From an uncultured Alphaproteobacteria bacterium (lineage in GTDB: Bacteria; Pseudomonadota; Alphaproteobacteria; HIMB59), in the NCBI GenBank assembly GCA_902526965.1, contig CABZMT010000001.1, forward strand, positions 62,001 through 126,000: a stretch of 64,000 bases of DNA, written 5' to 3'. The notes below the pieces were generated by a model. That model was not told the origin of the DNA. It did no database searches and saw only the letters and a list, made by a program, of their open reading frames with translations. Below, piece after piece: positions 9,772 to 18,057 of the stretch. Numbering within the stretch: position 1 is the first letter of the stretch; the number at the start of each line of letters is the position of its first letter. The translations under genes and the position numbers were made by a program.

Positions 9772-10549
9772 CTCTAAATTTTCTTTTCTCTATTTTTGTA
9801 TAAGTTTTGTTTTCAAGTAAGATACCATAGATATCATTTGTAACATTTTCTAAAATCTCTCTAGTTGTATTTTTCTTAAAGATATAGTGTGCATACAAAG
9901 CAGTAGACTGATCGCCCGCCCCATGAAATCGTTCTTTAAAATTTATATAAGGCGTTTCAATTATAAAAATATCTTTTTTGTTACATAATATATTTATTAA
10001 TTTTTTATTTTTTGGCACGCTCCTAATTAATACTTGGCTATTAAATCTTTTAGTGAAAGATTTAAGATCAGCTATAATTTCTCCTAGTTTATAATTATCT
10101 ACATCTTTATTATTTAAGTAAGACCACTCAAAGAAATTTGCTGAGATATATTTGACTTTTGTCATTATTTTTTTAAAAAAATTAGCAACATCTTTTTCTA
10201 CATAAAACCCTATTCCTATATCTCCCATGACAGGATCTAATATAACTCTATTTTGTATTTTAATTATTTTGCTGATTAATTTTGAAACTTTTAAATTGGG
10301 TGTGTAGCCGACAATCGTCAAATCATTTAAACTTAATTCATATGTTTGCTTTATCTTATTAAAAATTATCCATGGATTTAAATTATCATCACTAATTTGA
10401 ATTGTATTTTTAACACCTTTATGAGAGGTTAAAATCACAGTGGGTATTTCATAAAATTTGTAACCTTTATCGCTTAAAATTGAGCGAGCTGCATGATTTC
10501 CAACTTTGTCATTTAAGACTGTCGACTGAACACTGACTATATTCTTCAT
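9749..10549 (-). CDS. pdxY: Pyridoxal kinase, PdxY-like
   Basis: Ribokinase-fold kinase likely to phosphorylate pyridoxal in B6 salvage. 266 residues. Family marks: N-terminal SVQSTVLNDKVGNHAA (compare the SIQSHVVYGHAGN pattern of PdxY), VILDPVMGD near residue 145, SANFFEW in the place of the usual TPNxFE, and the anion-hole/catalytic motif HGAGDQSTALYA near 230. The sequence is diverged and Lys/Asn/Ile-rich, so substrate is less certain than fold. Convergent with asd and divergent from sodB. Confidence 0.78.
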   Translation of the reverse strand: MKNIVSVQSTVLNDKVGNHAARSILSDKGYKFYEIPTVILTSHKGVKNTIQISDDNLNPWIIFNKIKQTYELSLNDLTIVGYTPNLKVSKLISKIIKIQNRVILDPVMGDIGIGFYVEKDVANFFKKIMTKVKYISANFFEWSYLNNKDVDNYKLGEIIADLKSFTKRFNSQVLIRSVPKNKKLINILCNKKDIFIIETPYINFKERFHGAGDQSTALYAHYIFKKNTTREILENVTNDIYGILLENKTYTKIEKRKFRAKNLNNL

Positions 10550-10639
10550 GTTTTATCTTATTATTTCTTCAATGGTTGTCATTAGATCAACAATAATATA
10601 AAAAATACGCATTAAGAATTTTAATTAAAGGAAATAAAT

Positions 10640-11233
10640 ATGACTTTTGAATTACCTAGCTTACCTTATGCAAGTGATGCTTTAGCTCCATATATGTCAT
10701 CAGAAACTCTTGATTTTCATCATGGCAAACATCATCAAACATATGTAACAAATTTAAATAATCTTGTGAAAGATACTGATATGCAAAACTCTTCTCTTGA
10801 AGAAATAGTTGTAAAATCAAGTAAAGATCCATCTATGGCAGGAATTTTTAATAATGCAGGCCAACATTGGAACCACATTTTATTTTGGCAATGCATGAAA
10901 CCTAATGGAGGTGGCTCAATTCCATCAGAATTAGAAAGCAGAATTACATCTGACTTAGGTGGGATTGACCAATTCAAAGAAGCATTTATCCAAGCTGGAG
11001 TCACACAATTTGGTTCTGGATGGGCTTGGCTTGCTATTGATAATGGCAAATTGGTTGTCACCAAATCACCTAATGCTTCTAACCCTTTGGTTGATGGGAT
11101 GAAGCCAATTCTAGGCTGTGATGTATGGGAACACTCTTATTATATAGATTACAGAAACAAACGACCTGATTACTTAAAAGCTTTCTTAGATAGCATGGTA
11201 AACTGGGAATTTGTTGCTTCCCAATTAGATTAA
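10640..11233 (+). CDS. sodB: Superoxide dismutase, Fe type
   Basis: Cytoplasmic iron superoxide dismutase. 197 residues, collinear with E. coli SodB. Metal ligands: His27 in DFHHGKHHQTYV, His near 74 in AGQHWNHILFW, and Asp/His near 157-161 in DVWEHSYYIDYRN. Gln in NNAGQHW and FGSGWAWL favour the iron form over manganese. AAAGGAAA lies just upstream of the ATG. A strong hairpin follows the stop. Confidence 0.95.
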   Translation: MTFELPSLPYASDALAPYMSSETLDFHHGKHHQTYVTNLNNLVKDTDMQNSSLEEIVVKSSKDPSMAGIFNNAGQHWNHILFWQCMKPNGGGSIPSELESRITSDLGGIDQFKEAFIQAGVTQFGSGWAWLAIDNGKLVVTKSPNASNPLVDGMKPILGCDVWEHSYYIDYRNKRPDYLKAFLDSMVNWEFVASQLD

Positions 11234-11239
11234 ATTTAA

Positions 11240-11262
11240 GGGCTGCTTGTAAAAAGCAGCCC
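11240..11262. terminator. Bidirectional intrinsic terminator, sodB / hsp20
   Basis: A perfect 9-bp stem (GGGCTGCTT / AAGCAGCCC) with a 5-base loop lies between the convergent ends of sodB and the Hsp20 gene. It is followed by AAATTTTATTT on the plus strand and by TTAAATTTAAT on the minus strand, so it can serve both genes. The T-runs are short. Confidence 0.85.
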
Positions 11263-11271
11263 AAATTTTAT

Positions 11272-11721
11272 TTAAGCTGATAAAAGTTTAGAATTAGTAT
11301 TAACTTTTATTCTTCTTGGTTTTTGGTGTTCGGGTATCTCTCTTTCGAGATTTATACTTAACAGACCATTTTTTAAATCAGCTTTTATAACTTTTACAGT
11401 ATCAGCTAATTCAAATTTTCTTTCAAAATTTCTGTTGGCAATTCCTCGATAAAGGTATTCTGATTTATTATCAGTTTTATCGTCACCCATTTCTCCTTTA
11501 ACAGTTAATAAATTTCCCTCTTGGGATATATCAATTTGGTCGTCACCAAATCCAGCCACTGCCATAGTTATTTGGTAAATATTTTTGTCATTTTTGACAA
11601 TATTGTATGGTGGATAGGAAGAACCTTTGTTATTTGTAGAAAAAACAGTATCAAAAAGTCTATCAAACTCATCGAAACCAACTGATGATCTCCATAGAGG
11701 AGATAAGTCAAATGTAGTCAT
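11272..11721 (-). CDS. Small heat shock protein, Hsp20/IbpA family
   Basis: ATP-independent holdase. 149 residues with an IbpA-type N-terminus (MTTFDLSPLWRSSVGFDEFDRLF), an alpha-crystallin domain at about 35-130 (YQITMAVAGF, GLLSINLEREIPE) and a short basic tail containing PRRIKV, an IxI/V-like assembly motif. It has one of the few strong Shine-Dalgarno sites here (AAGGAGG, just upstream of the ATG). A sigma32-like promoter and hairpins lie upstream. Confidence 0.92.
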   Translation of the reverse strand: MTTFDLSPLWRSSVGFDEFDRLFDTVFSTNNKGSSYPPYNIVKNDKNIYQITMAVAGFGDDQIDISQEGNLLTVKGEMGDDKTDNKSEYLYRGIANRNFERKFELADTVKVIKADLKNGLLSINLEREIPEHQKPRRIKVNTNSKLLSA

Positions 11722-11812
11722 AATTAACCTCCTTAAGCGTTAATTGTTAATTGCAGTTTTTTAAAACCTGCGTTAATTAAGAAATTCCTAGTGGCAATTT
11801 CTCCTAATATTT
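11722..11812 (-). promoter_or_regulatory. Hsp20 5' leader with hairpins (possible RNA thermometer)
   Basis: Read on the minus strand, the leader holds AGAAATT-N9-AATTTCT, then a GCAG...CTGC hairpin with a T/A-rich inner stem, then the AAGGAGG site before the ATG. Hsp20 genes of alphaproteobacteria often carry thermosensor leaders (ROSE class). No exact ROSE consensus is recognised, so the role is inferred from position and foldability only. Confidence 0.35.
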
Positions 11813-11840
11813 ATTTGGTATTTCAAATTAGAATTTCAAG
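11813..11840 (-). promoter_or_regulatory. Heat-shock (RpoH-like) promoter for hsp20
   Basis: On the minus strand CTTGAAA (11834-11840), a 13-base spacer and TACCAAAT (11813-11820) resemble the sigma32 promoter pattern (CTTGAA and CCCCAT-like). It is about 90 bases upstream of the hsp20 ATG. The -35 match is good and the -10 is partial. Confidence 0.4.
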
Positions 11841-11889
11841 ATATTTAAATAGACTATTTATTCATTTTTTTTGATGATAAGTTCTTTCA

Positions 11890-12861
11890 ATGTATTCAAT
11901 TGTTGCTGAGAAGCCTGGTGATATAAGCGTTCTTCAAAAAAAAAGTATTGATTTCTCTGAGCCTAAGTCAAATGAAGTTTTGATCAAAAATAGAGCAATC
12001 GGGGTCAATTTTATTGACATTTACTTTAGGGCAGGATTATACCCTTGGCCAGTAGACACAGATCTTGTTCTTGGCTCTGAGGGTGCAGGGGAAGTAGAGG
12101 CCGTAGGCCCAGATGTTAATAATTTTAAAATAGGCGATCGTGTAGCATACGCACAGCCAAATAATGCTTACTCAACTCATAGAATAATATCAGAAGACCT
12201 TGTAGTTTCCATACCTGATGGCATATCTTATGATCAAGCTGCTGCTTCAACTCTTAAAGGACTAACAGCTAAATATCTTCTTTGTGACAGTTTTAATTTG
12301 CAAAGCGATCATGAGGTCTTATTTCACGCTGCAGCTGGAGGTGTGGGATTAATTGCAGGACAATGGATAAAAGAAATTGGTGCAAAATCAATAGGTACTG
12401 CAGGTAATTCTGAAAAATGTTTATTGGCAAAGCAAAGAGGATTTGACGATGTAATAAATTATTCTGAAAAAAATTTCTTAGAGGAAGTGATGCAAATTAC
12501 AAACAATAAAGGCCTTGATGTGGTTTATGATAGCGTGGGTAAAGATACTATGTTTAGTTCATTTAAATGTCTAAAAAAGCATGGGATGTTAGTTAGTTTT
12601 GGCCAATCATCAGGCCCCTATAAAGATATACAAATGACTGATTTGGCTTTTGGATCTTTTTATTTGACTAGACCAACACTTTTTCATTTTTATGCAAACA
12701 GAAACTGGCTTGAAAACGCAAGTCAGAAATTATTTGAAATGATAGTTAAGGATAAAATTAAATTAGATAAAATGACAAGATATGATCTTGATAATGTAGC
12801 TGATGCTCACACGGATATGGAAAATAGAAAGACTTCGGGTTCTATTATCCTAAAGATTTAA
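11890..12861 (+). CDS. NADPH:quinone oxidoreductase-like MDR protein
   Basis: Zinc-free medium-chain dehydrogenase/reductase of the quinone oxidoreductase (QorA) type, 323 residues. Motifs: NFIDIYFRAGLYPWP near 40, LGSEGAGEVEAVG near 62, and the NADPH site AAAGGVGLIAGQW near 150. It lacks the zinc-ligand cluster of alcohol dehydrogenases. Likely role is one-electron-safe reduction of quinones or enones. Its 3' end overlaps the convergent aminotransferase gene by 17 bases. Confidence 0.88.
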   Translation: MYSIVAEKPGDISVLQKKSIDFSEPKSNEVLIKNRAIGVNFIDIYFRAGLYPWPVDTDLVLGSEGAGEVEAVGPDVNNFKIGDRVAYAQPNNAYSTHRIISEDLVVSIPDGISYDQAAASTLKGLTAKYLLCDSFNLQSDHEVLFHAAAGGVGLIAGQWIKEIGAKSIGTAGNSEKCLLAKQRGFDDVINYSEKNFLEEVMQITNNKGLDVVYDSVGKDTMFSSFKCLKKHGMLVSFGQSSGPYKDIQMTDLAFGSFYLTRPTLFHFYANRNWLENASQKLFEMIVKDKIKLDKMTRYDLDNVADAHTDMENRKTSGSIILKI

Positions 12862-14191
12862 CCTCACTAAATACCTCTTTTAAAGTTTTCTCTAAAGTTT
12901 CAAAGATTATATCCATTTCTTCTTCAGTTGTAATAAAAGGGGGACATAAAACAATTGAAGGACCCAGGGGTCTACATATTAAACCGTTTTCGATACACTT
13001 ATTAGCAACACGTTCACCAATAGAAATTGCACCATCAAAAGGAATTTTATTTTTTTTGTCTTGAGCCATCTCTAAAGCGCCCATTAAACCTATGCCGCGC
13101 GATTCTCCTATAAATTCTAAATTTTCAAATTTTTTTAAACCACCCATGAATATGGGTTCAAGGTGTCTTACATTTTCAATCATTTTCTCATTAATTATAA
13201 TGTCTATTGCTTCTAAGGCGAGGGCACAACCAACGGGGTGTCCACCAGCAGTGAAGCCATGAAAAAATTCTTCTGCTTTATAGGAAGCCTCCATCATTTC
13301 TTTTGTCATTTTTTCTCCTAAAATGACCGCACCAAGTGGAAAGAACCCTGAAGTTATACATTTTGATGCAATGATAATATCGGGATTAATTTTATATGTT
13401 TCAGATCCCCATAGATTACCTGTTCTACCAAAACCACAAATTACCTCATCAGCGATAAATGGAATATCGTATTTTTTTAAAATCTTTTGAACTATTTCAA
13501 AATACCCTTTTGATGGAGGTATGACACCTCCTGCTCCCATGACTGGTTCAGCAAAAAAACCAGCCACTGTATCAGGCCCTTCCTTTTGAATTAAATTTTC
13601 TAAATCCTCACCCATCCTTTTTGTAAACATTTCCTCATTCTCATTTTCTAAACAATATTTCCAATAATGAGGACAGGCAGAATGAATAAATCCATCTAAA
13701 GGTAAACCAAATTCACTATTATACGGTTTTCCAGTCATTGACGCTGAGACAGCCGTTACACCATGATAAGAATTTATTCTAGTAATTATTTTTCTTCTAT
13801 TAGGATAACCTTTTCTTTTATTTATAAACCACAATAATTTTACAGTGGTATCATTTGCTTCAGAGCCTGAATTTGTAAAAAAAACTTTACCATCTGTAAA
13901 AGGAGAGATTTCAATTAATTTATCTGCAAGCTCTACTGCTGGCTCAGAGATCCTTCCAAAAAAAGCGTGATAACCAGAAAATTTTTCATACTGTTTTTTT
14001 GCAGTCTCTACCATTCTTGGGTGATCAAAACCAACTACCGAGTTCCACAAACCTGAATTGGCATCTAAATATTTTTTTCCATCTTGATCATAAACATAGA
14101 TACCTTTTGCTTGGTTAAGAACAATAGGGCCAAGTGAATTTAAATTCTTAAGATCTGTGAAGCCATGTAAAACTCTATCTGTATTAATCAT
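12845..14191 (-). CDS. Class III aminotransferase (omega-amino acid/polyamine type)
   Basis: Fold-type I PLP enzyme, 448 residues. Motifs: TNSGSEAND near 107 (phosphate site), DEVICGFGRTGNLWG near 248, and PLP Lys277 in IIASKCITSGFFPLGAV. The sequence resembles the taurine/beta-alanine/putrescine:pyruvate group. Substrate cannot be fixed from sequence. A 41-residue ORF ends two bases before its start, so the two may share a transcript. Confidence 0.85.
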   Translation of the reverse strand: MINTDRVLHGFTDLKNLNSLGPIVLNQAKGIYVYDQDGKKYLDANSGLWNSVVGFDHPRMVETAKKQYEKFSGYHAFFGRISEPAVELADKLIEISPFTDGKVFFTNSGSEANDTTVKLLWFINKRKGYPNRRKIITRINSYHGVTAVSASMTGKPYNSEFGLPLDGFIHSACPHYWKYCLENENEEMFTKRMGEDLENLIQKEGPDTVAGFFAEPVMGAGGVIPPSKGYFEIVQKILKKYDIPFIADEVICGFGRTGNLWGSETYKINPDIIIASKCITSGFFPLGAVILGEKMTKEMMEASYKAEEFFHGFTAGGHPVGCALALEAIDIIINEKMIENVRHLEPIFMGGLKKFENLEFIGESRGIGLMGALEMAQDKKNKIPFDGAISIGERVANKCIENGLICRPLGPSIVLCPPFITTEEEMDIIFETLEKTLKEVFSEVKSLG

Positions 14192-14193
14192 TT

Positions 14194-14319
14194 TTAATCT
14201 ACAACCTCATATAAACTTTCTAAATAAGGTATATTTCTAAATGGAATATCTACTAACTCTGTATCAGCTAGAAAGTATCCAATAAAAAAAAAGAGTATCA
14301 TGAAAATTAACTTGAGCAT
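14194..14319 (-). CDS. 41-residue predicted membrane/secreted peptide
   Basis: A minus-strand ATG at 14319 opens 41 codons to TAA at 14194. The peptide starts MLKLIFMILFFFIGYFLA, a hydrophobic segment of transmembrane or signal-anchor type, then a polar tail ending LYEVVD. It stops two bases before the aminotransferase ATG. No strong ribosome site is seen and no family is recognised, so it is a candidate only. Confidence 0.4.
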   Translation of the reverse strand: MLKLIFMILFFFIGYFLADTELVDIPFRNIPYLESLYEVVD

Positions 14320-14346
14320 TCTTAAAAAGGATAATATAGAAATCAA

Positions 14347-14379
14347 AAAAGGGTTAGAACAATTTGTCCTAACCCTTTT
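14347..14379. terminator. Strong hairpin, terminator-like
   Basis: AAAAGGGTTAG pairs perfectly with CTAACCCTTTT (11 bp), with an inner ACA/TGT pairing in the loop. On the minus strand it is followed by TTTTTT, a good intrinsic terminator; on the plus strand only TTTT. No recognised minus-strand gene ends here, so it may terminate a short RNA made from 14380-14551 or act in the leader of the minus-strand operon. Confidence 0.6.
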
Positions 14380-14383
14380 AGAA

Positions 14384-14415
14384 AGAAGTGGCCCACTAAG
14401 AAAAAAGCCGCTTCT
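14384..14415. other. Second hairpin in the 14.2-14.55 kb gap
   Basis: AGAAGTGGC pairs with GCCGCTTCT (9 bp including one G-T pair) around a 14-base loop, four bases from the terminator-like hairpin at 14347-14379. The rest of the gap up to 14551 shows nothing beyond a possible plus-strand promoter. Confidence 0.4.
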
Positions 14416-14484
14416 ATAAGGCTGTAAAAAGAAATTAATCTTTAAATATCATTATAAATAGGACTAAAAATAACATCAAGAAAA

Positions 14485-14514
14485 TTGAAATAACCACAAT
14501 ATATAGAATAAATT
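14485..14514 (+). promoter_or_regulatory. Possible sigma70-type promoter
   Basis: TTGAAA (14485-14490), an 18-base spacer and TAAATT (14509-14514) lie about 40 bases upstream of the membrane-protein start. In DNA this AT-rich such matches occur often, so this is weak support. Confidence 0.3.
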
Positions 14515-14551
14515 AGATCTATATGCTACTAAACTTAGTTAAATCAAAAAA

Positions 14552-16042
14552 ATGAACCTCTTTAGATTCCCAGAAAGTATACCCACTATTTTTTACAGCA
14601 TCATTTGGGTATGCTTGTTAGCAACAATTAGTTTAGGCACACCTTACTATTTTACTGATGATTTAAATTTATTAATTTCGTTAAAAAATAATAATTTAGT
14701 TTCAAATTTTTTAGATTTTATAAATCCGCATTTAATATTATTAAATATTGCTATCATGGTATCTAATGTATTTGCCATAGATAATTACATTTTATTAAGA
14801 CTCCTAAATTTTATTTACTTGGGATTAATAATTTTATTCACCTATAAAATTATTAAATTAAAATTTTATGACCTTCATTATTTAATGCCACTTACTGCAG
14901 TATTATTTAGTGGCACAATTTTGATTTCAATAACAACCATTAATGGCTCTCTTCTTTCTGGATTAATTACTTTATTAATAATTTATTATTTAATAAGAAT
15001 TTTTGATGAAGAAAAGATTTTAAATGTACTTTTTTTTATTTTTTTTAGTTTAATTGCATTAATTTTAAATAATTTCTTTTTTATTATTTTAATCTCATTT
15101 TTAACTATATTAAAATTATTTAATTTAAAGTTAGAAAAGAAAAAACGATTGAGCTTAATTTCTTATCTTTGCTCAATATATATAATAGCTTTAATATTTT
15201 TAATTATTCAGGGTATTGATGAAACAGATAACCTTTCTCCCATAAACTATGATTCATCTATTTTGATGCAAAGAATCATAGAGAGTATTATTTTTTTACT
15301 TCCTTTAATAAGTCTGTTGATTATCGCTATATTTTATAATGTTTTCAAAAGAGTTAATTGGAACAAGGATTTAATAACATTTTTTTCATTAATAATTATT
15401 TCTTGGTTTTTATTTATTTTCTCAAATAAATTAAACTTATCAATATTGGTGTTTATGTTACCAATAATGTCCATTTACATTTTTAGAACATTAGAATTTG
15501 TAGATTTAAAATGGTCAAAAATTTTTTTAATTAGTCTTATTTTCATACCAGCTATCATTATTTATTTTGATACATCTCTTTATCAAAATATGTCAGACAT
15601 ACCCCATATTAATTACCTCTTCTATAGTTCGATAATTTTAGCCTCATTAATTAATCCTATTTTTTCATCGCAGAAAAAATCTATAACTGCCGTATATAAA
15701 ACTATCTCATTTTCCCTAATTTTAAGTTTATTTTTTTCACTGATATTTTTTTATTCTCAATATATGTCAAAAACATTAAGTTTTGTCATACCTGATACTT
15801 TAGTTAATGAGCTTAATTGTGATATACAAAAAACTGAATTTATATTAGAAAAGGATCATCCATTGGATTTAGTGTTATTTTTTAGTGATAAAATCGATCC
15901 AGATTATTTTTCTGATTGTCAAATAGCACTAACATTTAGCTCGATCGATAACACACCAATAGACGATAGGGAGGCTGTAAATAAAACTATATTAGATTTG
16001 ACATCAAAATCTTATATTAATCTTAATTTTAAAAAATTATGA
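14552..16042 (+). CDS. Polytopic membrane protein, possibly GT-C-type transferase
   Basis: 496 residues dominated by about 11-13 hydrophobic helices, with a polar periplasmic-looking C-terminal part after about residue 400. Between the first two helices is PYYFTDDLNLL; paired acidic residues there recall the first loop of GT-C glycosyltransferases such as ArnT/PMT. That resemblance is an inference from topology, not a family match. The gene is very AT-rich, below its neighbours. Its TGA overlaps the ATG of the PAP2 gene (ATGA), so the two are translationally coupled and probably act together on a lipid or lipid-linked glycan. Confidence 0.6.
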   Translation: MNLFRFPESIPTIFYSIIWVCLLATISLGTPYYFTDDLNLLISLKNNNLVSNFLDFINPHLILLNIAIMVSNVFAIDNYILLRLLNFIYLGLIILFTYKIIKLKFYDLHYLMPLTAVLFSGTILISITTINGSLLSGLITLLIIYYLIRIFDEEKILNVLFFIFFSLIALILNNFFFIILISFLTILKLFNLKLEKKKRLSLISYLCSIYIIALIFLIIQGIDETDNLSPINYDSSILMQRIIESIIFLLPLISLLIIAIFYNVFKRVNWNKDLITFFSLIIISWFLFIFSNKLNLSILVFMLPIMSIYIFRTLEFVDLKWSKIFLISLIFIPAIIIYFDTSLYQNMSDIPHINYLFYSSIILASLINPIFSSQKKSITAVYKTISFSLILSLFFSLIFFYSQYMSKTLSFVIPDTLVNELNCDIQKTEFILEKDHPLDLVLFFSDKIDPDYFSDCQIALTFSSIDNTPIDDREAVNKTILDLTSKSYINLNFKKL

Positions 16043-17481
16043 CGTTTTTAAATCAATTAAATGCTAAAGAAAAAAAAGTAAGTATTTATTTATTAATTGG
16101 TGCTCTTTTTTTCTTATTATTCGATTACTCTATAGCTTCATTCTTTCATAGCTTAAACTATCAAACTAAGTCACTTTTCGGAGCTCTTACTCATTTTGGA
16201 GACTCTTTATATTTTTTCGTACCTACTATTTTAACATGGGCACTAGTTAAAGTAATTAAAAGTAAAAATCACATCCTTAATACTATAAGTGAGATTAGTT
16301 TATTTATTTTTTTTAATATTTTATTAAGTGGAATAGTCACACAAATATTAAAACACATAATTGGGAGACCTAGACCAGTTTTGTTTAATGGTTTTGATCA
16401 AAAATCTCTAAGTATTATAAGCTTTGACTCGAAGTGGCATTCATTCCCATCTGGTCATACGGCAACTATCTTTGCATTTATCTTTTGTATGGTACTCTTG
16501 TTTCCTAAAATTAAAAACATTCTGATAACAGTAGCTATTATAATTGCTTCAACTAGAGTTATAGTCGGCGCTCATTTTATAAGTGATATTTTTGGAGGGG
16601 CATTAGTTGCATACCTGTCCTCAATACTTATCTCAAAAAATTTAGCTAGCAAAAAAATATTGTTTACTATAGGAGATGAAAAACTTATTCCTAATTCAAA
16701 TGTAAACATAATTTCAAGTTATATTGCCAAAGTTTATAAAAATATTTTCTCTCTTTATTTGAATTTTAATTTTTACTTTAAAACCCTCACAATAACTCTA
16801 TTGCTTTCTATTGTGTTCTTCTTATTTCCTTCCTTGGACATTACGGTTAGTGGTTTATTCTTCGGACAGGATGGTAAATTTATCGCCACTGAGTCAGATT
16901 GGTTTATTTTCTTTATTCGCAAAATGTTGCTCCCACTTTTGGCATTACTAGTTTTCTTTGTTCCTATAGCTGCAGTTATAAAACAAATTTATTTTAAAGA
17001 AAAAATTTTAAATATTCCTGTAAGGGAATGGGCTTACTTATTTTCTTGTCTTATTGTTGGAACGGGTATTGTTGTTAATTCTATTTTTAAAAATCTATGG
17101 GGGCGAGCACGACCGAATGATACAATCCAGTTTGGTGGTCAAGAGCCCTTTACTATACCATGGCTAAATGTTGATTATTGTAGCACTAATTGTAGTTTTG
17201 TTTCAGGAGACGTATCTTTCTTCACGCTATCATTGGCTTTATTAATTATTTTTAATAAGACCTCATGGAATTCTTTTGCTTATGCCTTTATTCTTTTAAT
17301 TTCATTATTAAGAATTATGGAGGGAGATCATTTTTTGAGCGATACTGTTATGAGTTTCATTATTACATACGTAATTATCATAGGTTTAAAAGACATTTTT
17401 AAAAATTTTCCAGAGGATTTGAATTTAAATCAATTAAAAAAATTTACTTGGCGGTCCCGCAAGGATTCGAACCCTGACTAA
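16039..17481 (+). CDS. Tandem PAP2 (lipid phosphatase) membrane protein
   Basis: 480 residues with two PAP2 domains in one chain. The first (about 20-205) has a full active site: KX6RP in LKHIIGRPRP, PSGH in SFPSGHTA, and RX5HX3D in TRVIVGAHFISD. The second (about 245-460) has KX6RP in FKNLWGRARP and RX5HX3D in LRIMEGDHFLSD, but SGD in SFVSGDVS where the acid/base histidine is expected. The second half may therefore be altered or inactive. Likely substrates are lipid phosphates such as lipid A or undecaprenyl pyrophosphate. The last 11 codons run antisense into tRNA-Arg. Confidence 0.88.
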   Translation: MTFLNQLNAKEKKVSIYLLIGALFFLLFDYSIASFFHSLNYQTKSLFGALTHFGDSLYFFVPTILTWALVKVIKSKNHILNTISEISLFIFFNILLSGIVTQILKHIIGRPRPVLFNGFDQKSLSIISFDSKWHSFPSGHTATIFAFIFCMVLLFPKIKNILITVAIIIASTRVIVGAHFISDIFGGALVAYLSSILISKNLASKKILFTIGDEKLIPNSNVNIISSYIAKVYKNIFSLYLNFNFYFKTLTITLLLSIVFFLFPSLDITVSGLFFGQDGKFIATESDWFIFFIRKMLLPLLALLVFFVPIAAVIKQIYFKEKILNIPVREWAYLFSCLIVGTGIVVNSIFKNLWGRARPNDTIQFGGQEPFTIPWLNVDYCSTNCSFVSGDVSFFTLSLALLIIFNKTSWNSFAYAFILLISLLRIMEGDHFLSDTVMSFIITYVIIIGLKDIFKNFPEDLNLNQLKKFTWRSRKDSNPD

Positions 17482-17523
17482 ATGATCCGAAGTCATTTGT
17501 GCTATCCGTTACACTACGGAACC
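17449..17523 (-). tRNA. tRNA-Arg (anticodon UCG)
   Basis: The minus strand folds as a full cloverleaf: acceptor GGTTCCG/CGGGACC (one G-T pair), a D arm, anticodon stem AATGA/TCATT with loop CTTCGGA, and T arm CAGGG-TTCGAAT-CCTTG. Discriminator G and an encoded CCA follow. Anticodon TCG reads CGA. The PAP2 coding frame overlaps its 3' 33 bases on the opposite strand. Confidence 0.95.
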
Positions 17524-17566
17524 AATTATTGATTTTATTAATTTTTAATTCCTTTAAAATAAAATA

Positions 17567-17806
17567 ATGTCTACTTTATCTAGTTCTATTTTCTACATTC
17601 TAACAGGATGGACCTGTGTAATAAATATATATAAATTCTTCTATCAAAAAAAATTAAAGAATTTTCCCAATAATAAAGATCAGCAAAACGATGGTCAATT
17701 GAATGAAATGAAGTCACATTTCAAAAAAGCAGATAAATTGGGTAAAATTTTTCTCACAATGTGGTGTTTCTCTGCAGTTTGGTTTTTCTATAATTTAAAT
17801 GCATAA
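17567..17806 (+). CDS. Small membrane protein, unknown
   Basis: 79 residues with two likely transmembrane helices, at about 8-25 (FYILTGWTCVINIYKFFY) and 60-76 (IFLTMWCFSAVWFFY), joined by a charged Lys/Asn/Gln-rich loop. No family recognised. The next gene follows after 12 bases on the same strand. Confidence 0.6.
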   Translation: MSTLSSSIFYILTGWTCVINIYKFFYQKKLKNFPNNKDQQNDGQLNEMKSHFKKADKLGKIFLTMWCFSAVWFFYNLNA

Positions 17807-17818
17807 GAGCAAAAAGAA

Positions 17819-18034
17819 ATGATTAACCCAGTATTTGATAAAAAAAAACATTTAAAGTGGGAGTACAGAATTTACACTCAATACTTAGATGATGAAGAAT
17901 TAGAGTCAGAAAATGACTGGCTCAATAAAGGTGGAAAAGAGGGTTGGGAGTTAGTGAACGTTATCAAAGACAAATCAGACGTCTCGTCAAAACACAAAAT
18001 GATTTACTATTTTAAAAGAGAGAAGATATCCTAA
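17819..18034 (+). CDS. DUF4177-like small protein
   Basis: 71 residues. The pattern WEYRIYTQYL...LNKGGKEGWELVNVI...MIYYFKRE matches the DUF4177 layout (N-terminal strand, short helix, GWELV strand, C-terminal FKR strand). Function of the family is unknown to me. It has a charged, soluble composition with no signal peptide. Confidence 0.7.
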   Translation: MINPVFDKKKHLKWEYRIYTQYLDDEELESENDWLNKGGKEGWELVNVIKDKSDVSSKHKMIYYFKREKIS

Positions 18035-18057
18035 TAATTTCCTACAGAGTAAATTAA

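Noticed and set aside
14435-14476. 13-residue hydrophobic minus-strand ORF as leader peptide of an attenuator
   Set aside because: No ribosome site, no run of codons for one amino acid, and short hydrophobic frames are common in this AT-rich gap.
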